DNA of 45,570 nt from Comamonadaceae bacterium 2FH (GTDB lineage Bacteria > Pseudomonadota > Gammaproteobacteria > Burkholderiales > Burkholderiaceae_C), in assembly GCA_005503335.1 (NCBI GenBank), contig SCMQ01000039.1:1-45570 (forward strand). Direction: 5' to 3'. Under the pieces are notes generated by a model that was not told the origin of the DNA, searched no databases, and saw only the letters and a program-made list of their open reading frames with translations. Below are positions 21,042 to 30,120 of the stretch, one piece after another. The translations under genes and the position numbers were made by a program. Every line of letters starts with the position of its first letter. The stretch's first letter is position 1.

Positions 21042-21623
21042 TCAGCGCGACCAGCGCATGGCGACGCGCTCGGCCAGCAGCAGTTGCCGATCGAGCCAGG
21101 CGCGCGTGCGCCCCGCGTCCGGCGAGTCGTCCCACAGCCAGCAGCCGAGGGTGCTGACAAAGATGGCTGTGAGGGCGGCCTCCTCCAGCTCGCGCCGCAG
21201 GCCCACGGCTGGCAGACAGGCCGTCTCCCTGATCCACTGCACGGTGCGGCTCACGCGCAGCAGGCCACGCAGCTGCAGATGCAGGTGATCGGGCTGCCCC
21301 TTGTAGCGCAGCATCTCGATGCTCAGGCGCCGGTGCGCGGCCAGCGCCTGCAGCCAGGCCAGTATCGCGCGCGACAGGCGCTCGCGCACCGGCAGGGCAA
21401 GCCAGCCGGCCGCTTCGCCGGCACGAAGCAGGGCCCGATCGGCGCGGTCGAACCAGGCCTCTGCCAGATCGTCCTTCTGACCGTAGTGGCGGTGGATTTC
21501 TTCCAGGGCGATGCCCATGAGGTCCGCGAGTTCGTGCAAATGCAGTGCGTCCCAGCCGTCGCGTTCGCCGAGCAGCAGGGCCGAGTCCAGAATGCGCTCG
21601 GCCCGGTCATCGTCCTCGCCCAT
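21042..21623 (-). CDS. TetR/AcrR family transcriptional regulator
   Basis: 193 residues. The N-terminal helix-turn-helix spans about 8-55 (ILDSALLLGERDGWDALHLHELADLMGIALEEIHRHYG, read in parts) and ends with the canonical HYGQKDDLAEAWFD. The C-terminal half is helical, as in ligand-binding domains of this family. It precedes the DUF457-type gene on the same strand, which is the obvious candidate target. Ligand unknown. Confidence 0.85.
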   Translation of the reverse strand: MGEDDDRAERILDSALLLGERDGWDALHLHELADLMGIALEEIHRHYGQKDDLAEAWFDRADRALLRAGEAAGWLALPVRERLSRAILAWLQALAAHRRLSIEMLRYKGQPDHLHLQLRGLLRVSRTVQWIRETACLPAVGLRRELEEAALTAIFVSTLGCWLWDDSPDAGRTRAWLDRQLLLAERVAMRWSR

Positions 21624-21915
21624 GGCATGCCGCTCCTCTTGAGACCGCCCGCGCGGCCCATATCACCGAAGACTACATGGCAGGGCGGGTCTGCCCCGGT
21701 AATAACCCTGTGTGGATCGCACGATCAAAGGCAATATACTGCCGCTCAATCAGGCGTGCGCAATTTAATGCACATCTAACGGCTTCAGTTCGAACAGGCA
21801 TGCACCGGGGCCCGGCCCGATCCAGAACTGCCGCGATGTTCGGGTAAGCCCCAAGACCGAGCGCGATCCGATTTCGGGTAAATTACTTTAGGTCTAAATT
21901 AAATAGGAGACTTGC
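21624..21915. promoter_or_regulatory. divergent intergenic region upstream of the ABC operon
   Basis: 292 bases between the TetR gene and the ABC binding-protein gene, with two AT-rich stretches. One includes TATACT (21735-21740), a good -10 sequence but without a convincing -35. The other (about 21879-21906) lies directly before AGGAGA of the binding-protein gene and is the likelier place for its promoter. No gene seen. Confidence 0.4.
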
Positions 21916-23124
21916 ATGGCATCCCACCTGACTTCCCGCCGCTTGGTCCTCTCGCGCAGCGCCGCCTTGATAGGCGCTGCCTCCACCGGCCTGCTGCTGC
22001 CCGAGATCGCACGCGCCCAGGGCGCCAAGGTCCGTGTGGGGCTGATGCTGCCTTACACCGGCACCTTCGCCCAGCTCGGCGTGGCGATCGAGAACGGCGT
22101 GCGCATGGCGATCGCCGAACAGGGCGGCAAGCTCGGCGGGCGCGAGATCGATTGGTTCAAGGTCGACGACGAGTCCGACCCCTCCAAGGGCGTGGAAAAC
22201 GCGAGCAAGCTGGTGCAGCGCGACAAGGTCGACGTGCTGATCGGCACCGTGCACTCGGGCGTGCAGATGGGCATCCAGAAGGTGGCGCGCGACTCGGGCG
22301 TGCTGACCCTGATCCCCAATGCCGGCGTGCACGCCGCCACACGCGCGCTGTGCGCGCCCAACGTGTTCCGCACCAGCTTCTCCAACGGCCAGCCGACCAT
22401 GGCCCTGGGCAAGGCCATGGTCGATCGCGGCCACAAGAAGGCGGTCTGGATCACCTGGAAATACGCGGCCGGCGACGAGGCCTTCGAGGGCTTCAAGGAA
22501 AGCTACACCAAGGCCGGCGGCACCATCGTCAAGGAGCTCGGCCTGCCCTTCCCCAACGTCGAGTTCCAGGCCCTGCTGACCGAGATCGCCGCGCTCAAGC
22601 CCGACGCCGTGGCCTGCTTCTTCGCCGGCGGCGGCGCGGCCAAGTTCATCAGGGACTACGCCGCGGCGGGCCTCAAGGGCAAGATCCCGCTGTACGGTTC
22701 GGGCTTCCTGACCGAGGGCGTGCTCGAGGCCGCCGGACCGGCGGCAGACGGCATACTGACCACGCTGCACTACAGCGACTCGCTGGACACGCCGCGCAAC
22801 AAGGCCTTCCGCCTGGCCTATGCCAAGTCCTTCAAGCAGCAGCCCGACGTCTACGCCATGCAGGGCTACGACACCGGCCTGCTGCTGGCCCAGGGCGCCA
22901 ACGCCGTCAAGGGCGACCTGGCGAACAAGGCCGCGCTCTACAAGGCCATGGAGTCGGCCACCATCGACAGCCCGCGCGGCAAGTGGACCATGAGCCGCGC
23001 CCACAACCCGGTGCAGGACATCTACCTGCGCCAGGTGGAAAAGGGTGAGAACAAGGTGATCGGCGTCGCCGCCAAGGCGCTGGCCGACCCGGGCACCGGC
23101 TGCCGCATGGCGGCCGCGGCCTGA
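21916..23124 (+). CDS. ABC transporter substrate-binding protein (branched-chain amino acid/aromatic acid type)
   Basis: 402 residues. The N-terminus (TSRRLVLSRSAALIGAAST, then LLLPEIARAQGA) looks like a Tat or Sec signal peptide cleaved near residue 35. The mature part is a peripheral_BP_6 (LivK-like) domain: VRVGLMLPYTGTFAQLG, VDVLIGTVHSGVQMG and GYDTGLLLAQGANAV. It captures a solute in the periplasm for the permeases and ATPases encoded downstream. Nearness to pobA and an IclR regulator suggests an aromatic acid rather than leucine. AGGAGA precedes the ATG. An intrinsic terminator follows at 23246. Confidence 0.92.
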   Translation: MASHLTSRRLVLSRSAALIGAASTGLLLPEIARAQGAKVRVGLMLPYTGTFAQLGVAIENGVRMAIAEQGGKLGGREIDWFKVDDESDPSKGVENASKLVQRDKVDVLIGTVHSGVQMGIQKVARDSGVLTLIPNAGVHAATRALCAPNVFRTSFSNGQPTMALGKAMVDRGHKKAVWITWKYAAGDEAFEGFKESYTKAGGTIVKELGLPFPNVEFQALLTEIAALKPDAVACFFAGGGAAKFIRDYAAAGLKGKIPLYGSGFLTEGVLEAAGPAADGILTTLHYSDSLDTPRNKAFRLAYAKSFKQQPDVYAMQGYDTGLLLAQGANAVKGDLANKAALYKAMESATIDSPRGKWTMSRAHNPVQDIYLRQVEKGENKVIGVAAKALADPGTGCRMAAAA

Positions 23125-23128
23125 ATGC

Positions 23129-23212
23129 ATGGCCCCCACGCTCGTCACTTCGTGTACTTCGCTGCCCCCCGAGGGGGCCGCAGTCGCCTGGGGGCGGCCC
23201 GGCGGCGACTGA
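23129..23212 (+). repeat. intercistronic hairpin repeat, copy B
   Basis: It lies between the binding-protein and first permease genes. Hairpin 1: GCCCCC 23164-23169 with GGGGGC 23173-23178. Hairpin 2: CAGTCGCC 23181-23188 with GGCGACTG 23204-23211, loop 15 nt (23189-23203). A 27-residue open mini-frame (ATG 23129 to TGA 23212) begins 4 bases after the upstream stop codon. The arms differ from copies A and C but remain fully complementary. Confidence 0.85.
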
Positions 23213-23245
23213 GCCTTCGGAGTCCGCGCATTTCCGCAGTCCAAC

Positions 23246-23272
23246 AACGGCGGATGCCCTCCGCCGTTTTTC
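23246..23272 (+). terminator. intra-operon intrinsic terminator
   Basis: AACGGCGGA (23246-23254) pairs with TCCGCCGTT (23260-23268) around a 5-base loop, followed by TTTTC. It lies between the binding-protein gene and the permease genes, where partial termination would give excess binding protein over membrane components. Confidence 0.8.
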
Positions 23273-23285
23273 TTGCCTCATTCCC

Positions 23286-24149
23286 ATGGACCTAGCCAAC
23301 TTCCTCATACAGCTGCTCAACAGCGTGCAGTACGGGCTGCTGCTGTTCATGCTGGCCGCCGGCCTGACGCTGATCTTCGGCATCATGGGCGTGGTCAACC
23401 TGGCGCATGGCAGCTTCTACATGCTCGGGGCCTACCTGGCCTATTCGCTGAGCAGCCAGTTCGGCAGCTTCACGCTCGCCATCGTCGGCGGGACCGTGCT
23501 GTCGGTGCTGTTCGGCCTGGTGCTCGAATGGCTGCTGTTCCGCCACTTCTACCACCGCGACCACCTGGACCAGGTGCTGCTGACCTTCGGCCTGATCTAC
23601 ATCTTCGAGGAGGCGCGCTCCCTGCTCTGGGGCGACGACGTGCATGGTGTGCAGATCCCGGAGTTGCTGGCCGGCTCGCTCCCGCTGACCGAGACGCTGT
23701 CCTATCCCGTGTACCGCCTGTTCATGTCGGGCGTGTGCGTGCTGCTGGCGGTCGGCCTGTACCTGCTGATCTCCAAGACCCGCCTGGGCATGAAGATCCG
23801 CGCTGGCGCCTTCAACCGCGACATGACCGAGGCCCTGGGCATCAACATCAAACTGATCCACGCCATCGTGTTCGCGCTCGGCGTGGCGCTGGCCACGGTG
23901 GCCGGCATGATCGCCGCGCCGATCTCCAGCGTCTACCCCAACATGGGCTCGTCGGTGCTGATCATGTGCTTCGTGGTGGTGGTGATCGGCGGCATCGGCT
24001 CGGTGCGCGGCGCCCTGATCTCGGCCCTGCTGGTCGGCCTGGTCGACACCTTCGGCAAGGTGCTGCTGCCCCAGCTGGCCGGCATGCTGGTCTACATGCT
24101 GATGGCGGCCGTGCTGCTGTGGAAGCCCGAAGGCCTGTTCAAACACTGA
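23286..24149 (+). CDS. branched-chain-type ABC transporter permease (LivH-like)
   Basis: 287 residues, about eight hydrophobic spans. It starts with the family's FLIQLLNSVQYGLLLFMLAAGLTLIFGIMGVVNLAHGSFYMLGAYLAY pattern (read in parts) and carries the LGINIKLIHAIVFALGVALA coupling region and VVVVIGGIGSVRGALI. It pairs with the LivM-like protein encoded 9 bases downstream to form the inner-membrane channel. No clear Shine-Dalgarno sequence precedes the ATG. Confidence 0.93.
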   Translation: MDLANFLIQLLNSVQYGLLLFMLAAGLTLIFGIMGVVNLAHGSFYMLGAYLAYSLSSQFGSFTLAIVGGTVLSVLFGLVLEWLLFRHFYHRDHLDQVLLTFGLIYIFEEARSLLWGDDVHGVQIPELLAGSLPLTETLSYPVYRLFMSGVCVLLAVGLYLLISKTRLGMKIRAGAFNRDMTEALGINIKLIHAIVFALGVALATVAGMIAAPISSVYPNMGSSVLIMCFVVVVIGGIGSVRGALISALLVGLVDTFGKVLLPQLAGMLVYMLMAAVLLWKPEGLFKH

Positions 24150-24158
24150 GATTGCACC

Positions 24159-25226
24159 ATGAGTTCTCCCAAAGCCAACCTTGAGACCCTGCCGCGCAGC
24201 GCACAGCTGCTGCTGGCGCTGGGCCTGGTCGCGCTGGCCGCCTTTCCGTTCGCCGGCAGCGACTTCTACATCCAGATGGTCACGCGCATGATGATCCTGG
24301 CCATCTTCGCGATGAGCCTGGACCTGCTGCAGGGCGTGACCGGCCTGGTCTCGCTGGGCCACGCGGCCTATTTCGGCCTGGCCGGCTACGCCCTGGCCTT
24401 CCTGACCCCGGCGGGCGAGCCCGTGAGCCTGTGGTGGACCCTGCCGCTGGCCGTGCTGGCCTCGGCGCTGGCCGCGCTGGTGATCGGCTTCTTCGTGGTG
24501 CGCACCCACGGCATCTACTTCATCATGGTGACCATGGCCTTCGCGCAGATGGTGTTCTACCTGTTCTTCGACAACAAGGTGCTCGGCGGCTCGGACGGCA
24601 TCTACATCAACTTCAAGCCCGACGCGAGCCTGCTGGGCTGGCTGCCGTTCGACCTGGAGAACAAGCAGGTGTTCTACTTCTTCACCCTGGCCTGCCTGGT
24701 CGGCGTCTACGCCTTCCTGCGCCGCCTGCTCTGGAGCCCGCTGGGCCGCGCCCTGGCCGGCATCCGCGTCAACGAGCACCGCATGCGCGCCATGGGCTTC
24801 GCCACCTTCGGCTACAAGCTCTCGGCCTTCACGCTGGCGGGTGCGCTGGCCGGCCTGGCGGGCTACCTGTGGGGCGCGCAGACCGGCTTCGTCAACCCCG
24901 AGCTCATGGGTTTCCACATGAGCGCGCACGCCATCATGATGGTCATCCTCGGCGGCATGGGCAACTTCGCCGGTGCCATCGTCGGCGCCTTCGCCTTCGA
25001 GTCCCTGCTGCACGAATTCAAGGACCTGCCGGCCGTCGGCGCCTTCAACCTGGGCAAGCACTGGCAACTCTGGATGGGCCTGTTCATCGTGCTCGTGGTC
25101 ACCTTCGCGCCGCGCGGTCTGCTCGGCCTGCTGGGACGCCTGGGCGTGCGCAAGGACCGGCCCGCGGCGCCCCACGCCGCGCCGCCCGCCCCGGCCGCCG
25201 TGCGCAAGGAAGGCAGCCATGCTTGA
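24159..25226 (+). CDS. branched-chain-type ABC transporter permease (LivM-like)
   Basis: 355 residues with about ten spans. Family landmarks are DLLQGVTGLVSLGHAAYFGLAGYA (in parts), the coupling helix block RALAGIRVNEHRMRAMGF and MMVILGGMGNFAGAIVGA near the end. The C-terminal tail is Ala/Pro/Arg-rich and cytoplasmic. Its last 8 bases overlap the first ATPase gene, implying translational coupling. It partners the LivH-like permease. Confidence 0.93.
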   Translation: MSSPKANLETLPRSAQLLLALGLVALAAFPFAGSDFYIQMVTRMMILAIFAMSLDLLQGVTGLVSLGHAAYFGLAGYALAFLTPAGEPVSLWWTLPLAVLASALAALVIGFFVVRTHGIYFIMVTMAFAQMVFYLFFDNKVLGGSDGIYINFKPDASLLGWLPFDLENKQVFYFFTLACLVGVYAFLRRLLWSPLGRALAGIRVNEHRMRAMGFATFGYKLSAFTLAGALAGLAGYLWGAQTGFVNPELMGFHMSAHAIMMVILGGMGNFAGAIVGAFAFESLLHEFKDLPAVGAFNLGKHWQLWMGLFIVLVVTFAPRGLLGLLGRLGVRKDRPAAPHAAPPAPAAVRKEGSHA

Positions 25227-25980
25227 AGTCGTGCTCTCGGCGAAGAGCCTCACCAAGCGCTTCGGCGGCCTGGCGGCGGTCAACAACGTTACGCTGGACC
25301 TGTGGCGCGACCGCATCCATGCCGTGATCGGCCCCAACGGCGCCGGCAAGTCCACGCTGACCAACCTGCTGACCGGCGACCTGGCGCCCACCTCGGGCAG
25401 CATCACCCTGGGCGGACGTGACGTGACGCACTGGCCGCCGGAGAAAAAATCGCACCAGGGGCTGGGACGCAGCTACCAGAAGACCAACATCTTCGCGCCG
25501 TTCACCGTCTGGGAGAACGTGCGCCTGGCCGCCCAGTCGCGCGACCCGCAGCAGCCCTGGAACCCCTGGCGCTGGCTGCAGGACGCGTCCGCCTCGGCCG
25601 CCACCCGGGCGCGCGCCGAACGCGCGCTCGAGCTGGCCGGCCTGCAGGGCCGGCGCGACAGCGTCGCAGGCGCAGCCAGCCACGGCGAGCAGCGCCAGCT
25701 GGAGATCGCGATGACGCTGGCCACCGAGCCCCAGGTGCTGCTGCTGGACGAACCCCTGGCCGGCATGGGCGTGGCCGAGGCCGAGCGCATGGTCGAGCTG
25801 CTGCTGAGACTGAAGAAGAACCACGCCATGATGCTGGTCGAGCACGACCTCGACGCCATCTTCACGCTGGCCGACCACCTGACGGTGATGGTCAACGGCC
25901 AGGTCATCGCCAGCGACAAGCCCGCCCTGGTGCGCGCCGACGCGGGTGTGCAGGCCGCCTACCTCGGGGAGGAACACTGA
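25219..25980 (+). CDS. ABC transporter ATP-binding protein (LivG-like)
   Basis: 253 residues. Walker A GPNGAGKST at about 35-43, Q-loop region YQKTNIFAPFTVWENV, signature ASHGEQRQLEIAM (an H replaces the usual G of SGG), Walker B VLLLDEPLAGM and switch His in MLVEHDLD are seen. It energises the importer with the LivF-like ATPase. The start codon lies inside the end of the permease gene. The frame also extends upstream, but family similarity starts at this ATG. Confidence 0.94.
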   Translation: MLEVVLSAKSLTKRFGGLAAVNNVTLDLWRDRIHAVIGPNGAGKSTLTNLLTGDLAPTSGSITLGGRDVTHWPPEKKSHQGLGRSYQKTNIFAPFTVWENVRLAAQSRDPQQPWNPWRWLQDASASAATRARAERALELAGLQGRRDSVAGAASHGEQRQLEIAMTLATEPQVLLLDEPLAGMGVAEAERMVELLLRLKKNHAMMLVEHDLDAIFTLADHLTVMVNGQVIASDKPALVRADAGVQAAYLGEEH

Positions 25981-25988
25981 AATGAAAC

Positions 25989-26071
25989 GCCCCCACGCTC
26001 ATCACTCCGTGTATTCGCTGCCCCCCGAGGGGGCCCAGGCCTCCTTTGGGGCGGCCCGGCAGGAGGCCTGA
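25989..26071 (+). repeat. intercistronic hairpin repeat, copy C
   Basis: It lies between the two ATPase genes. Hairpin 1: GCCCCC 26020-26025 with GGGGGC 26029-26034. Hairpin 2: AGGCCTCCT 26037-26045 with AGGAGGCCT 26061-26069, loop 15 nt. The 3' arm is a perfect AGGAGG Shine-Dalgarno sequence 6 bases before the next ATG (26073). It differs from copy A at four positions over the 90-base mini-frame (25982-26071); two of the four form a compensatory base-pair change. Confidence 0.87.
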
Positions 26072-26072
26072 C

Positions 26073-26786
26073 ATGTCGGACCTGCTGATCGAGGCGCGAG
26101 GCCTCAACACTTATTACGGCGCCAGCCACATCCTGCGTGACCTGGACTTCACGGTCGCACGCGGCGAGACCATCGGCCTGATGGGGCGCAACGGCATGGG
26201 CAAGAGCACTCTGCTCAAGACCCTGATGGGCCTGGTCAAGCCGCGCAGCGGCAAGGTGCAGATCGCCGGCCGGGACATGACCGCCAGCCCGCCCTATGAG
26301 ATCGCGCGGTTGGGGCTAGCCTACGTGCCCGAGGGGCGCGGCATCTTCGGCAACCTCAGCGTGGTCGAGAACCTGAAAATGGCCGCGCGCCCCGGCACGC
26401 GCGGCCAGCGCGACTGGACCTACGAGCGCGTGCTCGAGACCTTCCCGCGCCTCAAGGAACGCCTGGGCCACGGCGGCCAGCAGCTCTCGGGCGGCGAGCA
26501 GCAGATGCTGACCATAGGCCGGGCGCTGATGACCAACCCCGACCTGCTGATCCTGGACGAGGCCACCGAGGGCCTGGCACCACTGATCGCGCGCGAGATC
26601 TGGCGCATCTGCGGCCTGATCCGCGAAAGCGGCATCAGCAGCATCATCGTCGACAAGAACTGGAAGCACGTGACCCAGATCACCGACCGCAACATCATCC
26701 TGGTGAAGGGCCAGGTGGTGTTCGAGGGCAGCTCCGAACAATTGCTCGCGCAGCCGGGCCTGCTCGAGCAGTACCTCGGCGTCTGA
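26073..26786 (+). CDS. ABC transporter ATP-binding protein (LivF-like)
   Basis: 237 residues. Walker A is GRNGMGKSTLL (about 37-47), the signature is LSGGEQQMLTIGRAL and Walker B is LLILDEATEGL. It is the second ATPase of the importer. The ATG at 26073 is chosen because AGGAGG (26061-26066) lies 6 bases upstream; that sequence is the 3' arm of repeat copy C, so translation may depend on opening that hairpin. It converges with the IclR gene 3 bases later. Confidence 0.94.
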   Translation: MSDLLIEARGLNTYYGASHILRDLDFTVARGETIGLMGRNGMGKSTLLKTLMGLVKPRSGKVQIAGRDMTASPPYEIARLGLAYVPEGRGIFGNLSVVENLKMAARPGTRGQRDWTYERVLETFPRLKERLGHGGQQLSGGEQQMLTIGRALMTNPDLLILDEATEGLAPLIAREIWRICGLIRESGISSIIVDKNWKHVTQITDRNIILVKGQVVFEGSSEQLLAQPGLLEQYLGV

Positions 26787-26789
26787 GCG

Positions 26790-27560
26790 CTACAGCAACG
26801 GCCGCAGCTCGCGCGCCGCGTCCAGCAGCAGCGGCAGCAGGTCGCGCTGCAGCCGCTCGCGCTCTAGGCGCGCCGGCGAGGCCACCACGTTGAGCGCGGC
26901 CACGGTGCGGCCCTGCATGTTGCGCAGCGGGACGGCCAGGGCGTGCACGCCGAGCTCGTGCTCCTCGCTGGCGACACAGTAATCGTCGCGCCGCACCTGC
27001 TCGATCAAGGCACGGAAGGCCTTGGCGTCGATCTCGGTCTGCGGCGTCAGGCGCAGCAGGGTGCGGCCCTTGAGCCAGGCGTTGAGTTCCTTTTTCGGCA
27101 GCGCCGCCAGCAGCACGCGCCCGGTCGAGGTCGCGTGCGCGGGCAGGCGCGCGCCCAGGTGCAGGCCGTAGGCCAGCAGGCGCGGCGTGGGCCCCAGCAC
27201 GGCGCTGCGCGCCACGATCACCACCTCGTCGCCGTCCAGCACCACGGCCGAGAAGGACTCCAGCGTCTGCGCCGCCAGGCGGTTCAGCGTCGGTTGCAGG
27301 GCGCGCGGCAGGCGCGCCGAGGCCAGGTAGCTGCCGGAAAAGCGCAGCACCTTGGGCGAGAGCCAGAAGTAGCTGCCGTCGCTCTCGAGGTAGCCCAGAT
27401 GCGCCAGCGTCAGCAGGTGGCGCCGCGCCGCGGCGCGCGTGAGGCCGGCGCGCTGCGCCGCCAGCGTGGCGTTCAGGCGCTGGCGCTCGGTGTCGAAACT
27501 CTCCAACACGGCCATGCCCTTGGCCATGCCTTCGATGAAATCGGCGCGGGCGATCGTCAT
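26790..27560 (-). CDS. IclR family transcriptional regulator (PobR/PcaR-like)
   Basis: 256 residues from ATG at 27560, preceded by AGAGGAGAA. The N-terminal winged helix-turn-helix (about 8-65: GMAVLESF, TRAAARRHLLTLAHLGYLES) is followed by the effector domain (LGPTPRLLAYGLHLGARLPAHATSTGRVLLAALP, in parts; DDYCVASEEHELGVHALAVPL). It is divergent from pobA. IclR members of the PobR/PcaU/PcaR branch activate aromatic-acid genes, so control of pobA and perhaps the adjacent ABC operon is inferred. Confidence 0.9.
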   Translation of the reverse strand: MTIARADFIEGMAKGMAVLESFDTERQRLNATLAAQRAGLTRAAARRHLLTLAHLGYLESDGSYFWLSPKVLRFSGSYLASARLPRALQPTLNRLAAQTLESFSAVVLDGDEVVIVARSAVLGPTPRLLAYGLHLGARLPAHATSTGRVLLAALPKKELNAWLKGRTLLRLTPQTEIDAKAFRALIEQVRRDDYCVASEEHELGVHALAVPLRNMQGRTVAALNVVASPARLERERLQRDLLPLLLDAARELRPLL

Positions 27561-27596
27561 GGCGGCTTCTCCTCTGAGGGTATCACGGTTGCGCGG

Positions 27597-27619
27597 TGAT
27601 CGCGCACCTGCGGCGATCA
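27597..27619. promoter_or_regulatory. candidate IclR operator between iclR-type gene and pobA
   Basis: A perfect inverted repeat, TGATCGC (27597-27603) and GCGATCA (27613-27619), with a 9-base spacer in the 147-base divergent region. ATCAC/GTGAT (27582-27600) overlaps it. The pobA start is 89 bases away. Confidence 0.4.
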
Positions 27620-27674
27620 TCGCACATTCGCCGCGCTGCGCACTGGCGCACGGGCCTTGCGATGCCTAAGCTAG

Positions 27675-28892
<1,218 letters not shown>

Positions 28893-28908
28893 ACCTGGGT
28901 CGGCCGCG

Positions 28909-30120
28909 CTAAGCGCGCGGCGGCTGCGGCACGTGGCGCGCGCCCCAGGCCAGCACGGCCGAGGCCAGCACCACCACGCCCAGCGCCGCTGTGAGCGACC
29001 AGCTGCGCGCCAGCGCCCCGATCAGCGGCGGGCCGATCAGGAAGCCGCTGTAGCCGATCGAAGACACGGCGGCGATGGCCGCGGCGCGCGTGGTGCCGGG
29101 CACGCGGGTCGCGGCGTTGTACAGCAGCGGCACCACCATGGCCAGGCCGGCGCCGATCAAGGCGTAGCCCGGCAGGGCCACCATCGGATGGCCGCTCAGC
29201 AGCACCGCCGCCATGGCCACCGCGCTGAGCCCACCGCCGAAGCGCAGCAGGCTGCGCTCCGCGAAGCGCCGGCGCAGGCCGTCGCCGCCGAAGCGGGCCA
29301 TGGCCATGGCCGCAGAGAAGGCCGCATAGCCCATGGCCGCCTGTTCCTGCGCCAGGCCCAGCTCCTGCTTGAGGTAGAGCACGCCCCAGTCGTACATCGC
29401 GCCCTCGGCGCTCATGCCGGCGAAGATCAGCAGGCCCAGCACCAGCAGCTGGCCGCGCGGCCAGGCGAAGCGGGCGCGCGGCCCCTCGGCGGGACCTTCC
29501 TCGGGGTGGGTGTCGAGCATGCCGCGCGCGGTGAGGCCCACCCACAGGGCCACGGCCGCGCCTATCGCCAGCAGCTGCCAGCTCGCCGCCATGCCGCCGC
29601 GCAGCAGCGCGGCCGTCAGCACGGCCCCCGCCATGCCGCCCAGGCTGAAGCTGCCGTGCAGGTTGCCCATGATGGGCCGGCCGGCCAGGGCCTCGAGCGC
29701 CGAGCCTTCGGTGTTGATCGCCACGTCGAACAGGCTCATGACCGCGCCGAACAGCAGCATCGAAGCCAGCAGCCAGCCCAGGGACGGCCAGGACAGGGCC
29801 AGGGCCAGCATCAGGCCCATCGCGGCGGCGCAGCATTGCGCCGCGCGCCGCGCGCCCAGCCAGGCGACGAAGCGACCGGCCACGAACAGCGAGGACACGG
29901 CGCCGACGGCCGCGGCCAGCAGCACCAGCGCGAGCAGGCCCTCGTCCAGCCCGTACTGCGACTTGACCGAGGGGATGTGCACGCCCCAGGCGCCGCCGAG
30001 CACGCCCAAAGCGCCGAACTGGGCGCGCGTGGCCCAGCGCGCGCGGCGCCAGCGGCCCTGCGCGGCGGCCACCGTGGCCGGCACGGGCACGGTGGCCGCC
30101 AGCGATTCGCTGCTCGTCAT
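28909..30120 (-). CDS. MFS transporter
   Basis: 403 residues with about twelve hydrophobic segments. It shows the loop-2 signature SLFVAGRFVAWLGARRAA and a sugar/efflux-type layout (DVAINTEGSALEALAGRPIMGNLHGSFSLGG, in parts). The frame runs far upstream, but the start is set at ATG 30120, which overlaps the Gfo/Idh/MocA gene's stop codon as ATGA. It probably imports or exports the compound handled by the ThuA and Gfo/Idh/MocA proteins of the same operon. Substrate unknown. Confidence 0.88.
   Translation of the reverse strand: MTSSESLAATVPVPATVAAAQGRWRRARWATRAQFGALGVLGGAWGVHIPSVKSQYGLDEGLLALVLLAAAVGAVSSLFVAGRFVAWLGARRAAQCCAAAMGLMLALALSWPSLGWLLASMLLFGAVMSLFDVAINTEGSALEALAGRPIMGNLHGSFSLGGMAGAVLTAALLRGGMAASWQLLAIGAAVALWVGLTARGMLDTHPEEGPAEGPRARFAWPRGQLLVLGLLIFAGMSAEGAMYDWGVLYLKQELGLAQEQAAMGYAAFSAAMAMARFGGDGLRRRFAERSLLRFGGGLSAVAMAAVLLSGHPMVALPGYALIGAGLAMVVPLLYNAATRVPGTTRAAAIAAVSSIGYSGFLIGPPLIGALARSWSLTAALGVVVLASAVLAWGARHVPQPPRA

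Noticed and set aside
19976-21623. SOS control of the YdjM-like gene by analogy with Escherichia coli
   Set aside because: No CTG-N10-CAG sequence was found upstream of the TetR or YdjM-like genes.
23292-25406. A very long open frame antisense to the permease genes, and similar long antisense frames opposite icd, pobA and others
   Set aside because: Their products are low-complexity (His/Gln/Ala/Arg-rich) and arise from codon bias in GC-rich DNA. The opposite strand encodes recognised proteins throughout.
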